Shown: positions 43,344 through 51,343, counted from the first letter of the stretch. The stretch is DNA of 64,000 nucleotides from Clostridiales bacterium (GCA_019423635.1 JAHZBA010000003.1:69909-133908), one strand, 5' to 3'. Notes: generated from the sequence alone by a model not told the origin. Numbers and translations: made by a program.

Positions 43344-44354
43344 TCAAACCGCCCGGACGCTGCCGCCCTCCCGCGGCACCGTGTCCAGCAGGATATGGCG
43401 GTTGCCGCCCCGGCCCTCGATCATATCCACCAGGATGCGGACAGCGCTCTCCCCCATCTCCTCCTGCGGCTGCACCAGCGTGGTCAGGGTCGGCACGGTG
43501 TAGATGGAGGTCTGGATGCCGTCGATGGCCACCACGGAGCAGTCCTCCGGCACCCGGCGGCCCTGGTCGTGCAGGGCCTTCATGGCGGCCACGGCCATGG
43601 AGTCGGCAATGGCAAAAACCGCGGTGAGGTCTCCCCTTCTCCGGAGCAGATCCGTCATTCCCTCATAGGCGGCGGCCATGTCGAAGGTACCGGTCTCCCC
43701 CACCAGCGTCTCATCCAGCGCAATCCCGCTCTCCTCCAGCGCCCGCCGGTATCCCATATACCGCAGCTGGCTGATGGAGTGGTCGCAGGTGGAGTCCAGC
43801 AGCACGCCGATCTTCCGGTGTCCCTGCCGGATCAGCAGCCGGACCGCCCGGCAGGCCTCCAGCTGGTCGTCGATGGTCACGGAGGAGTAGGCGTCCTCCG
43901 CCAGAGTTCCGAAGCTGTTGGTGTAGGAGCAGCAGACAAAGGGCACATCCAGCATGGCCACCTGCTCCCAGGTATAGTCGAAGCAGCCGCCCAGCAGAAT
44001 CAATCCCCGCAGCCGCTTGGACCGGGCCAGTTCGGCGCCGGAGCGCAGCTCGTCGTCCCCGGAGCGGATCTGGTGGAGGACCATGGTATAGCCCGCCTCT
44101 CCGATGGCTCTCTCAATGGCCTGGATCACGCCGGTGAAGAAGGGGTTCCCCACACCCCGGACCACCAGGCCGATGGTGTCCGTCTGCGGCCGCACCAAAT
44201 CCCGGGCGCTGTTGTTGGGCACATAGTGCTGCGCCCGCACCACCTCCATCACCCGGGTCCGGTTGGCCTCGCTGACATCCGGGTGGTCGTTCAGCACCCG
44301 GGAAACCGTGCTGACGGAGACGCCGCACTGCTTTGCAATATCCTTAATTGTCAT
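43344..44354 (-). CDS. LacI family transcriptional repressor
   Basis: 336 aa. HTH TIKDIAKQCGVSVSTVSRVL at residues 2-21, hinge to about 60, then periplasmic-binding-like effector domain (TIGLVVRGVGNPFFTGVIQA onward). The ATG at 44354 gives the standard LacI start; a GTG four codons earlier is possible. First gene of the sugar operon, downstream of a 20-bp palindromic operator, so it should repress itself and the transporter together until a maltodextrin-derived inducer binds. Confidence 0.94.
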   Translation of the reverse strand: MTIKDIAKQCGVSVSTVSRVLNDHPDVSEANRTRVMEVVRAQHYVPNNSARDLVRPQTDTIGLVVRGVGNPFFTGVIQAIERAIGEAGYTMVLHQIRSGDDELRSGAELARSKRLRGLILLGGCFDYTWEQVAMLDVPFVCCSYTNSFGTLAEDAYSSVTIDDQLEACRAVRLLIRQGHRKIGVLLDSTCDHSISQLRYMGYRRALEESGIALDETLVGETGTFDMAAAYEGMTDLLRRRGDLTAVFAIADSMAVAAMKALHDQGRRVPEDCSVVAIDGIQTSIYTVPTLTTLVQPQEEMGESAVRILVDMIEGRGGNRHILLDTVPREGGSVRAV

Positions 44355-44381
44355 GGTGAACGTCACCGTCCTCTCTGTATA

Positions 44382-44401
44382 AAACGTTACCGGTAACGTT
44401 T
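44382..44401. promoter_or_regulatory. LacI-family operator
   Basis: AAACGTTACCGGTAACGTTT is a perfect 20-bp palindrome with a central CG, the form bound by LacI/GalR dimers. It lies between the promoter and the repressor ATG, where bound protein would block transcription. Confidence 0.88.
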
Positions 44402-44410
44402 CCAGCTCTC

Positions 44411-44450
44411 ACTGGTTATATAATATAACCAGTTCCCAGGCGGTTGTCAA
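44411..44450 (-). promoter_or_regulatory. promoter of the lacI-malEFG-malQ operon
   Basis: Minus-strand -35 TTGACA (44445-44450, consensus), 17-bp spacer, -10 TATATT (44422-44427). The -10 is embedded in a second inverted repeat, ACTGGTTATA (44411-44420) and TATAACCAGT (44424-44433), which could bind another factor or be chance. Confidence 0.75.
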
Positions 44451-44555
44451 TGCGGTTTTGTGGATTTTGGCGGAACGCACAGTTTTGCAAAAATTTCTCT
44501 ATCAACTCGCACAAACCGGCTCGGGAAGTAATCGTTTTCTTTCGCAAGCACGGAG

Positions 44556-44592
44556 AAGCCGCCCCGGAGGAGGTTCCTCCGGGGCGGCTTTT
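44556..44592 (-). terminator. terminator of glmM
   Basis: Perfect 16-bp arms (44556-44571, 44575-44590) with a GGT loop; both sides have short A or T runs (TTTT on the plus strand, CTTCTCC on the minus). It begins 14 bp past the glmM stop. Confidence 0.75.
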
Positions 44593-44603
44593 GGGAAACG
44601 AAA

Positions 44604-45968
44604 TCAAAGGGCGTGGCCCTGGGCCTGAATGACAGATACCACCTGCTCCGCAAGCGTCCGGCAGCGGTCCTCCGTCCCGGCCTCCACCATCACCCGCACC
44701 AGGGGCTCCGTACCGGACTCCCGTACCAGAATCCGTCCGGTGTCCCCCAGCTCCGCGGCCACAGCCTCCACCGCCTTCTGGACAGCGGGGTCCTCCTGGG
44801 CGGCTCTCTTGTCCTTTACCCGGACATTGATGAGCACCTGGGGATAGATCACCACCGGCGCGGCCAGCTGGCTCAGAGGCTCCTTCCGGGCCATCATCAC
44901 CTCCATAAGCTTCAGGGAAGTGAGAATGCCGTCGCCGGTCCGGGCGTACTTGGAGAAGATGATGTGCCCGGACTGCTCGCCGCCGATGCGGTTGCCGTGC
45001 TGGACCATATGCTCGTAGACGTACTTATCCCCCACGGCGGTTTTGGCATAGGAAATTCCCACCTGGTCCAAGGCCTTGTAGAGGCCGAAATTGCTCATCA
45101 CCGTGGTGACCACCGTGTTGGTGACCAGCTTTTCCCGCTCCTTCATGTAACGGGCGTAAATATACATGATCTTGTCGCCGTCCACCAGCGCGCCGGTCTC
45201 ATCCACCGCCAGACACCGGTCCGCGTCTCCGTCGTAGGCAAAGCCCACGTCCATATGGTTCTCCCGCACATACTTCTGCAGTCCCTCAATGTGGGTGGAG
45301 CCGGCGTCCAGGTTGATGTTCAGGCCGTCAGGCCGGTCATTCAGTACGTACACATCGGCGCCCAGGGCCCGGAAGACGCTGGGCGCAATGCTCCAGGCGC
45401 TGCCGTTGGCGCAGTCCAGTGCCACCCTCTTGCCCTTGAAGGAGTAGACCGCCAGGGAAATCAGATAGCCGATATAGCGGTTCCGTCCGGCGCTGTGGTC
45501 CACAACGGCCCCGATGGAGTCCTCCTGTGCCAGGGGCAGTTCCGTCACAGGCTGTCCGTCCACCACCAGTTTTCCGTCCAGATAGTCCTCCACCAGGGAG
45601 ATGGTCTCCTCGTCCATCTTCTCCCCCTCCCGGTTGAGCAGCTTGATGCCGTTGTCATAGTAGGGGTTGTGGCTGGCGGAGATCATGACGCCGCAGTCAA
45701 AATCGTCCACCCGGGTCACATAGGACACCGAGGGAGTGGTGGTCACATGGAGCAGGTCCACCTCCGCCCCGGAGGCGGCCAGCCCTGCGCTGAGGGCATA
45801 CTCCAGCATATAGCTGGACCGGCGGGTGTCCTTGCCCACCACAATGCGTGCCCGGTGTTCTCTGCCGTAATACCAGCCCAGGAAGCGGCCGGTCTCATAG
45901 GCGTGGAGCGCGGTGAGCTCCCGGCCCGCCTTTCCCCGAAAGCCGTCGGTTCCAAAATATTTTCCCAT
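44604..45968 (-). CDS. glmM: phosphoglucosamine mutase
   Basis: 454 aa. Converts glucosamine-6-P to glucosamine-1-P for UDP-GlcNAc and peptidoglycan. N-terminus KYFGTDGFRGKAG, the phosphoserine loop MISASHNPYYDNG (Ser99), metal loop AYDGDADRCLAVD and the sugar-binding RILVRESGTEPLVRVMVE are complete. ATG at 45968 follows GGAGTGA. Single gene with its own terminator. Confidence 0.97.
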   Translation of the reverse strand: MGKYFGTDGFRGKAGRELTALHAYETGRFLGWYYGREHRARIVVGKDTRRSSYMLEYALSAGLAASGAEVDLLHVTTTPSVSYVTRVDDFDCGVMISASHNPYYDNGIKLLNREGEKMDEETISLVEDYLDGKLVVDGQPVTELPLAQEDSIGAVVDHSAGRNRYIGYLISLAVYSFKGKRVALDCANGSAWSIAPSVFRALGADVYVLNDRPDGLNINLDAGSTHIEGLQKYVRENHMDVGFAYDGDADRCLAVDETGALVDGDKIMYIYARYMKEREKLVTNTVVTTVMSNFGLYKALDQVGISYAKTAVGDKYVYEHMVQHGNRIGGEQSGHIIFSKYARTGDGILTSLKLMEVMMARKEPLSQLAAPVVIYPQVLINVRVKDKRAAQEDPAVQKAVEAVAAELGDTGRILVRESGTEPLVRVMVEAGTEDRCRTLAEQVVSVIQAQGHAL

Positions 45969-46135
45969 ATCGTCACTCCGTTGATATTATGAACCCGCTC
46001 CCAAGGGGACCTTCGCCCAGGCGATACCCGAAAATTCAGGGACAGGTTCTTAAAATGGACGCCGGATGCCGGCGGTCACTTCCATCATACCCTCCGGCAG
46101 CGGAAATGTCCAGAAAATTCCGCCGGAAAGGCGAG

Positions 46136-46168
46136 AAAAACGGGGCCGGCCCGATTGGGCCAGCCCCG
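46136..46168 (-). terminator. terminator of the SASP gene
   Basis: Arms CGGGGCCGGCCC (46141-46152) and GGGCCAGCCCCG (46157-46168), 11 of 12 pairs, with TTTTT following on the minus strand (46140-46136). It starts 17 bp past the stop. Confidence 0.85.
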
Positions 46169-46185
46169 CAGGGATTCCAGAGAAG

Positions 46186-46383
46186 TTACAGGGACTTCTC
46201 GTAGGACTCGATCATCTTCTTGACCATCTGGCCGCCCACAGAGCCGGCCTCACGGCTGGTCAGGTCGCCGTTGTAGCCCTCCTTCAGGTTGACGCCAACC
46301 TCGGAAGCAGCCTCCATCTTGAACTTATCCATAGCCGCACGGGCCTCGGGCACGTTGATCTTGTTGGTATTCTTGCTAGACAT
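46186..46383 (-). CDS. alpha/beta-type small acid-soluble spore protein
   Basis: 65 aa. Both family signatures are present: KMEAASEVGVNL (with the Glu-Val GPR cleavage-type site) and GDLTSREAGSVGGQMVKKMI. These proteins coat spore DNA and protect it from UV and heat, then are degraded on germination. ATG at 46383 follows AAAGGAGAA. A sigmaG-type promoter lies upstream. sigG itself is at 5453 in this window. Confidence 0.95.
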   Translation of the reverse strand: MSSKNTNKINVPEARAAMDKFKMEAASEVGVNLKEGYNGDLTSREAGSVGGQMVKKMIESYEKSL

Positions 46384-46438
46384 ATCCGTTTCTCCTTTTC
46401 ATTCATCAAACTCGGGTTCTGCTTGGGTATCGCGAGGG

Positions 46439-46468
46439 TAGTTTGACTCGAAAAGACCGGAATATGCA
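46439..46468 (-). promoter_or_regulatory. sigmaG-type promoter of the SASP gene
   Basis: Minus strand: -35 TGCATA (46468-46463), 17-bp spacer, -10 CAAACTA (46445-46439). It fits the sigmaG consensus (GHATR, N17-18, CATNNTA) except for A at the third -10 position. It is about 55 bp before the ATG. Confidence 0.6.
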
Positions 46469-46502
46469 ATTTTTCTGTTGGAAAATCCTGCGAACCGCCG
46501 TC

Positions 46503-46931
46503 TCAGACGCCCCGGACCTTCCGCTCCCGCTCCGCCAGCAGATCGGCCAGAGTAAAGCGGTCGATATATTCGTTCACCGTTTGATACAGGCCTGTCCAGA
46601 AATCCAGCGTGGCGCACTCCCCGCAGCGCTCACAGCGGTTGCTGGGGTCCGCCAGGCAGGCCACTGGCGCCAGGTTGCCCTCCGTCAGCCGCAGGATCTC
46701 TCCCACCGTGTACTCCTCCGGCTCCCGGGCCAGACGGTATCCGCCCTGCGCCCCCCGGCCGCTCTGCAGCAGCCCGGCCTTGGACAGCAGTCCTGCAATC
46801 TGTTCCAAATATTTCAGCGAAATCCCCTGCCGCTCCGCCGCATCCTTGAGAGACACATACCCACCCTGGTCATATGCAGACAAATCTGTCATCAGCCGCA
46901 GCGCATACCGTCCTTTTGTCGAGATCCTCAT
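46503..46931 (-). CDS. Rrf2 family regulator with IscR-like cysteines
   Basis: 142 aa. Winged helix N-terminus MRISTKGRYALRLMTDLSAY, dimer helix YLEQIAGLLSKAGLLQSGRG, then a cysteine group C92, C100, C103, C106 (ACLADPSNRCERCGEC), which resembles the 2Fe-2S ligands of IscR. It probably senses Fe-S status, though CymR-type proteins lack such cysteines and no isc/suf genes are near. ATG at 46931 follows AAAGGAGAG. Divergent from malic enzyme. Confidence 0.88.
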   Translation of the reverse strand: MRISTKGRYALRLMTDLSAYDQGGYVSLKDAAERQGISLKYLEQIAGLLSKAGLLQSGRGAQGGYRLAREPEEYTVGEILRLTEGNLAPVACLADPSNRCERCGECATLDFWTGLYQTVNEYIDRFTLADLLAERERKVRGV

Positions 46932-47234
46932 TGTCGTCTCTCCTTTCAGCCGCCGTTTTCCGGCCGCTCGTTCCCGCATGGCGGGCCTCAACGGGAATTG
47001 ACATCTCCGCCCGTTTCCTCTAAAATAGGGGTATCCGCAAATTCCCGTTTCATACGCCCGTTTTCTCCTAAAATCTTTATTGCGATCACTTTATCACAAA
47101 AATTTAGAATTGGCAATCCCTTACATTTTTTTATTGGCTGATTTTTCCAATCCGAACTTCAGATCTCTTGCCTGACGCGGCGGATAACGGGCCCGGCGCG
47201 CCAGTAATTCAACGAAAGAATGGAGCAAACTGCG

Positions 47235-48404
47235 ATGGATTATGCAAAGGAATCCCTGCGCCTGCACTACCAGTGGAAGGGCAAGCTGGAGGTCACTTCC
47301 CGTGCGGCGGTGGACAGCAAGGAGGCCCTCTCCCTGGCCTACACCCCCGGCGTGGCCCAGCCCTGCCTGGAGATTCAAAAGGACGTCAGCAAGAGCTATG
47401 CCCTCACCCGCCGGTGGAATACGGTGGCTGTAGTCACCGACGGCTCCGCCGTCCTGGGTCTGGGGGACATTGGCCCGGAGGCCGGTATGCCGGTGATGGA
47501 GGGCAAGTGTGTCCTCTTCAAGGCCTTCGGCGATGTGGACGCCATCCCCCTGTGCATCCGCAGCCACGACGTGGACGACATTGTCAATACGGTGGCCCTG
47601 CTGGCCGGAAGCTTTGGCGGCGTCAATCTGGAGGACATCGCCGCTCCCCGCTGCTTTGAGATCGAGCGGAAGCTGAAAGAACGCTGCGACATCCCCATCT
47701 TCCACGACGACCAGCACGGCACCGCCGTCATCACCCTGGCGGGACTGACCAACGCCCTGAAGGTGGTGGGCAAGCGCCTGGAGGAGGTCCGGATCGTGGT
47801 GAACGGCGCCGGTGCCGCGGCAGTCTCCATCACCCGGCTCCTGCTCTCCGCCGGAGCCCGGCATGTGACTCTCTGCGACCGCAAGGGCGCCATCTATGCC
47901 GGCCGGGAGGGGTTGAACTGGATCAAGGAGGAGATGGCCCAGGTCACCAACCTGGAAAAACGCCCCGGCGCCCTGGCGCAGACCCTGGCGGGCGCCGATG
48001 TGTTTCTGGGGGTCTCCGCCCCCGGCGTGGTCACTACGGAGATGGTCCGCACCATGGCCAGGGACGCCATTCTCTTTGCCTGCGCCAACCCCACGCCGGA
48101 GATTTTCCCGGAGGACGCCAAGGCCGGCGGAGCGGCGGTCATGGCCACCGGCCGCAGTGACTATCCCAACCAGATCAACAACGTCCTGGCCTTCCCCGGC
48201 ATCTTCCGGGGCGCCCTGGACGCCCGTGCCAGCGACATCAACGATGCCATGAAGGTGGCCGCCGCCCACGCTCTGGCGGACCTGGTGGGGGCGGATCTCT
48301 CCCCGGACTACATCATCCCCGCCGCCTTTGATCCCCGGGTGAAGGACGCCGTGGCTGCCGCCGTAGCCCAGGCCGCCCGCGATTCCGGGGTGGCCCGCAT
48401 CTGA
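47235..48404 (+). CDS. NAD(P)-dependent malic enzyme
   Basis: 389 aa, the short bacterial form. Oxidatively decarboxylates malate to pyruvate. Malic domain SLAYTPGVAQPCLEIQKD and VVTDGSAVLGLGDIGPEAGM; NAD domain IVVNGAGAAAVSITRLLL and the PDYIIPAAFDP end. ATG at 47235 with GGAG nine bases upstream was chosen; an ATG at 47220 is possible. 303 bp of divergent spacer to rrf2 include AT-rich sequence (47080-47130) but no promoter that I could fix. A large hairpin follows. Confidence 0.94.
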   Translation: MDYAKESLRLHYQWKGKLEVTSRAAVDSKEALSLAYTPGVAQPCLEIQKDVSKSYALTRRWNTVAVVTDGSAVLGLGDIGPEAGMPVMEGKCVLFKAFGDVDAIPLCIRSHDVDDIVNTVALLAGSFGGVNLEDIAAPRCFEIERKLKERCDIPIFHDDQHGTAVITLAGLTNALKVVGKRLEEVRIVVNGAGAAAVSITRLLLSAGARHVTLCDRKGAIYAGREGLNWIKEEMAQVTNLEKRPGALAQTLAGADVFLGVSAPGVVTTEMVRTMARDAILFACANPTPEIFPEDAKAGGAAVMATGRSDYPNQINNVLAFPGIFRGALDARASDINDAMKVAAAHALADLVGADLSPDYIIPAAFDPRVKDAVAAAVAQAARDSGVARI

Positions 48405-48417
48405 CCGAAGCACACGG

Positions 48418-48462
48418 TCCCCGGGGAGATTCCGTCCCCTTCCGCCGGAAAATCCCCGGGGG
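48418..48462 (+). terminator. hairpin after malic enzyme
   Basis: TCCCCGGGGA (48418-48427) and TCCCCGGGG (48453-48461) pair, extended by ATTCCG/CGGAAA inside. No U-tract follows, so terminator activity is uncertain. Confidence 0.45.
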
Positions 48463-48537
48463 CCCGCCTGCGAATCATCCAGATTTTTCCTCCCGCTGTG
48501 CACCTTGCTGAAAATGCCAAAAACCCCAGGCAGTCCC

Positions 48538-48567
48538 TTGAATTTCCCGGCGGGACTATGCTATAAT
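48538..48567 (+). promoter_or_regulatory. promoter of the riboswitch-surface protein operon
   Basis: -35 TTGAAT (48538-48543), 18-bp spacer, -10 TATAAT (48562-48567). Transcription from here would give a leader of about 780 nt before the surface-protein ATG at 49358. Confidence 0.7.
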
Positions 48568-48875
48568 GATGAAAAATTACAGCCCGGCGGTGAAACCCGA
48601 TCCCGCCCGGCCGCATAACTTATCATTGAGGCAGACCGGCAGAGGCGGAAACAACCGATCCCCTTTTCCTTGCAGGCGGCTCCGGCCGCCGGGTCTGTCT
48701 TTGCTGTATGTCCTCCGCCCATTCCTCGAAGGGCGGTTGACATAGATTTCGCAGGCAGAATTTCAGAGGAAAGGAGACGGATGCAGCGGTATCAAGCAAC
48801 AGACTCTCCTGCTGTCTTTCGCATCGGAGCCAGCGGGCAAAGAGGTACAGAACAGCCATTTGCGCGATCTGATGA
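48568..48875 (+). other. 5' part of the long leader, with a possible 50-codon ORF
   Basis: About 300 nt between promoter and first aptamer hold no recognised RNA class. A start codon at 48781 has AAAGGAG four bases upstream and opens a 50-codon frame (MQRYQATDSPAVFR...) ending at 48933, inside the first aptamer. The ribosome-binding site is strong, but the peptide has no known relatives and uses rarer codons, so whether it is translated is unclear. Confidence 0.35.
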
Positions 48876-48970
48876 CACTTGGCAAACCGTCGGAAACGGC
48901 GGGACGCAAAGCCTAGGGACTAAGGTGTTTTGAACTCAACGCAATGAAACGCTATGTCAGCCTGGCCGCT
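48876..48970 (+). ncRNA. c-di-GMP-I (GEMM-I) riboswitch aptamer 1
   Basis: The conserved pattern is complete: GGCAAACC at 48881-48888, P2 with a GAAA tetraloop (CCGTCG/CGGCGG), GGGACGCAAAGCC at 48901-48913, the GACTAAG segment that receives the tetraloop, P3, and the 3' strand ATGTCAGCCTGGCC ending near 48967. P3 is of ordinary length (about 40 nt). It is followed after a CTAATTATA linker by the next aptamer. Confidence 0.88.
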
Positions 48971-48975
48971 AATTA

Positions 48976-49121
48976 TAAAGGCAAATCACAGGAAACTGTG
49001 AGACGCAAAGCTATGGGGTCTAATGTTTTGCCATGGGCAGCGCAGCTGATGCAGGGGCATGCCCCTGCATCCGTTCCCGCGCGGGAACGGGCACGCCGGT
49101 GAAGCGATGACAGCCCGGCCA
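48976..49121 (+). ncRNA. c-di-GMP-I (GEMM-I) riboswitch aptamer 2
   Basis: AGGCAAATC, P2 TCACAG/CTGTGA capped by GAAA, then GAGACGCAAAGCTATGGGGT with CTAA, and 3' strand GATGACAGCCCGGCC (49107-49120). P3 is greatly enlarged (about 85 nt), built of two strong hairpins (GCAGGGGCATGCCCCTGC and CGTTCCCGCGCGGGAACG). The linkers before and after are near-identical (CTAATTATA), pointing to tandem duplication. Confidence 0.88.
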
Positions 49122-49130
49122 CTAATTATA

Positions 49131-49314
49131 ATTAGCAAACCGCCAGAAATGACGGGACGCAAAGCTATGGGGCCTAATGTTGCTGATTCCTCCCCGGTTG
49201 ATTCCTGAGGGAATTCTTTGTGAGACGCCGGTCTCACACCGGGAAGGCGCGCCACAAATCCAACGCATCTGCGGGGGATCTGCAGCACGGTGACGATGGC
49301 AGCCCGGCCGCCGG
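49131..49314 (+). ncRNA. c-di-GMP-I (GEMM-I) riboswitch aptamer 3
   Basis: TTAGCAAACC, P2 CCGCCA/TGACGG capped by GAAA, GGGACGCAAAGCTATGGGGC with CTAA, and 3' strand GATGGCAGCCCGGCC (49294-49308). P3 is again enlarged (about 120 nt) and contains GACGCCGGTCTCACACCGG-type hairpins. It ends about 45 nt before the surface-protein ATG, so this aptamer is nearest to the expression platform. Confidence 0.87.
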
Positions 49315-49317
49315 ATA

Positions 49318-49342
49318 CTTTGCATCCGAACTCTTTGCAAAG
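49318..49342 (+). promoter_or_regulatory. hairpin next to the surface-protein ribosome-binding site
   Basis: CTTTGCA (49318-49324) pairs with TGCAAAG (49336-49342), directly before the GGGAG Shine-Dalgarno (49346-49350). There is no U-tract here, so if this is the expression platform, control would be of translation rather than termination (inference). Confidence 0.45.
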
Positions 49343-49357
49343 AAAGGGAGAATGACA

Positions 49358-51343
49358 ATGAAGAACTACGATCAACCCCTGCGCAGACGTGCGCTTGCGC
49401 TGTTCGTGTCCCTTGCGATGTGCACCGGGATGCTCTCTACCACAGCGCTGGCTGTGGATGGGACCACAACCAAAACCGAGACCGAGACCTCCAGCAATAC
49501 CACCCAGACCGGGGACGAGGCCAACGGCAGCAGCACGACCACCACAACGGTGATCACTGAGACCACCACAACCACGGTTGAAACCAGCACCGATACCAAG
49601 ACCGAGGTCAGCAAGGGCGAGTTTCAGCAGACTGCCGGCAGCCCCTCGGTGGAGACCAAGACGGATGGTGAAACCTCTGATTCCAAGGATATCGAGCTGA
49701 ATTACTCCGCGGAAACCGGAAAGACCACCATCAACCTCTCCAGCGGGGCGGGTAGCAGCGGCACTCTGACCAGCGGCTCTGTGACCGCCGGGGAGATTGC
49801 CTCTGAAAGCGGCCTGACCTGCAAGGACCAGGGACCGGTTACGGGCTCGGACGGCAAAACCACCGAGACCAAGGTCGATGATACCAATGGCAGCTACAAG
49901 GTCACCACCTCTACTTCCGAGATCATCGAAAAAACCGAGGGCAGCGTTCAGGAAACCGGCAACAAGACGACGCTTCCCGGCGAGGTAACCGAGACGAAGA
50001 AAGAGGAGACCCCGGGTCAGTGGCAGCAGCTTCCCATCTCCGGTTCCGAGTCTGACATCCTTCTTCCCACCCGCCCGGAAGGCGGAACCACCTCCCGCGA
50101 CGACGGTACACAGCAGGTTGTCTCTGTCAGTGACATTGTAGAAAACGGCCAGACCGTCGGCTACACGGTCACAACACAGGAGCTTGATGCGCAGGGCAAT
50201 GTGATCTCCACCAAAACGGAGGAGCAGCGCGGCACAAAGACCGTTGTGACAAATGCCGAGGAGAAGAAGGATACCCTGGTCGAGTCCACCACCACCGAGA
50301 CGACAACGACCGTAGAGGGTGTCAAGAAAGACACAGTTGTCAAGGAGACGGTCACCAAGACCACCGAGGTGAATGTTTCCAATGACAAGCTCTCCGCCGA
50401 TGTGAACATTCGGGTGAACGGCGGAGACCAGAAGGACAATCTGCTTCAGGCCACCAGCGCGGATGTCTCCATCAAGCAGACCGTCAAGGACGGCGAGTCC
50501 TCCTTTACCACTGACCTGGACTTTACGGTCAAGGTAGATCCCAAGTTTGACGGGACTTCCTATCGGTTGGAGGTCTACCAGGGTGACAAGCTGGTATCGA
50601 AGCAAGACGTGAAGGTCTATGCGAACGACGGAAATATCTCTTTAAAGGGGATCGTCCTGCAAACCAGCGAGGGCTACGCCAAGGTCAACATCAAGCTGAC
50701 TACTACGGAGGACCAGTACAACTGTACCGAGCATCCGGAGTACAGCAGCCTGAACATGAAGCTGGACGTGGAGTTCAAGGACATCAAGGGCGTAGAGGCC
50801 TCGGCCGTCAAGACCGAGGCTGCCAGGAAAGAGACCGAGACCACCACGACCAATTACACCCGCAAGGATGTGGAGACCAAGACCGAGACCACTACCACCG
50901 TGACCACCACCCAGGTGACCAAAATCACGGATACGGACACCGTGAACCGGGATTGGAGCACCACGACGCCCACGCCTGGCGGAACCACCACACCTGGCGG
51001 TACGACACCCGGCGGAACCACGCCTGGCGGTACGACGCCCGGCGGAACCACCATCGGTGACGGTGAGGTGCCTCTGGCCGGCAACCCCGGTGAGACCACC
51101 ATCGGCGACGGCGAGGTGCCTCTGGCGAATCTGCCGAAGGAGACCACCCTTCCCGAGGAGGAGGTGCCTCTGTCCGAGCTGCCGGAGGAGACCACCATCC
51201 CGGATGAGGATGTCCCCCTGGCGGATGTCCCCAAGACCGGCGATATCTCCGCCATCTGGTATGCCCTGACCATTCTGGCCGCAGGCGGCCTGCTGGCCCT
51301 GCGGGTCTTTGACCGCAGGAAGCCGGAGGGCCTGGAGATCTGA
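49358..51343 (+). CDS. VPKTGD cell-wall-anchored, Thr/Glu-rich surface protein
   Basis: 661 aa. Signal peptide 1 to about 33 (ALALFVSLAMCTGMLSTTAL), then a long low-complexity Thr/Glu/Lys/Ser region, a more ordered part around residues 345-490 (NIRVNGGDQKDNLLQATSAD to LNMKLDVEFKDIKG), a PGGTT repeat stalk (about 545-568), four repeats of the ETTI-DGEVPLA type, and a sorting signal VPKTGD (residues 624-629) with hydrophobic tail and RRK. The class B sortase next door should anchor it. ATG 49358 was chosen for GGGAG seven bases away; ATG 49352 is too close. Three c-di-GMP aptamers precede it. An adhesin or stalk role is likely. Confidence 0.88.
   Translation: MKNYDQPLRRRALALFVSLAMCTGMLSTTALAVDGTTTKTETETSSNTTQTGDEANGSSTTTTTVITETTTTTVETSTDTKTEVSKGEFQQTAGSPSVETKTDGETSDSKDIELNYSAETGKTTINLSSGAGSSGTLTSGSVTAGEIASESGLTCKDQGPVTGSDGKTTETKVDDTNGSYKVTTSTSEIIEKTEGSVQETGNKTTLPGEVTETKKEETPGQWQQLPISGSESDILLPTRPEGGTTSRDDGTQQVVSVSDIVENGQTVGYTVTTQELDAQGNVISTKTEEQRGTKTVVTNAEEKKDTLVESTTTETTTTVEGVKKDTVVKETVTKTTEVNVSNDKLSADVNIRVNGGDQKDNLLQATSADVSIKQTVKDGESSFTTDLDFTVKVDPKFDGTSYRLEVYQGDKLVSKQDVKVYANDGNISLKGIVLQTSEGYAKVNIKLTTTEDQYNCTEHPEYSSLNMKLDVEFKDIKGVEASAVKTEAARKETETTTTNYTRKDVETKTETTTTVTTTQVTKITDTDTVNRDWSTTTPTPGGTTTPGGTTPGGTTPGGTTPGGTTIGDGEVPLAGNPGETTIGDGEVPLANLPKETTLPEEEVPLSELPEETTIPDEDVPLADVPKTGDISAIWYALTILAAGGLLALRVFDRRKPEGLEI

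Noticed and set aside
48737..48742. TTGACA as a second promoter inside the riboswitch leader
   Set aside because: No acceptable -10 hexamer occurs 16-18 bp downstream; the TTGAAT-N18-TATAAT at 48538 is better supported.
48876..49314. Class II c-di-GMP or other purine riboswitch
   Set aside because: The GAAA-capped P2, GACGCAAAGC and CAGCC 3' strands are specific to GEMM-I; features of class II were not seen.
49220..49357. Longer N-terminus of the surface protein
   Set aside because: The in-frame extension translates aptamer 3 RNA; the signal peptide and ribosome-binding site fit the ATG at 49358.
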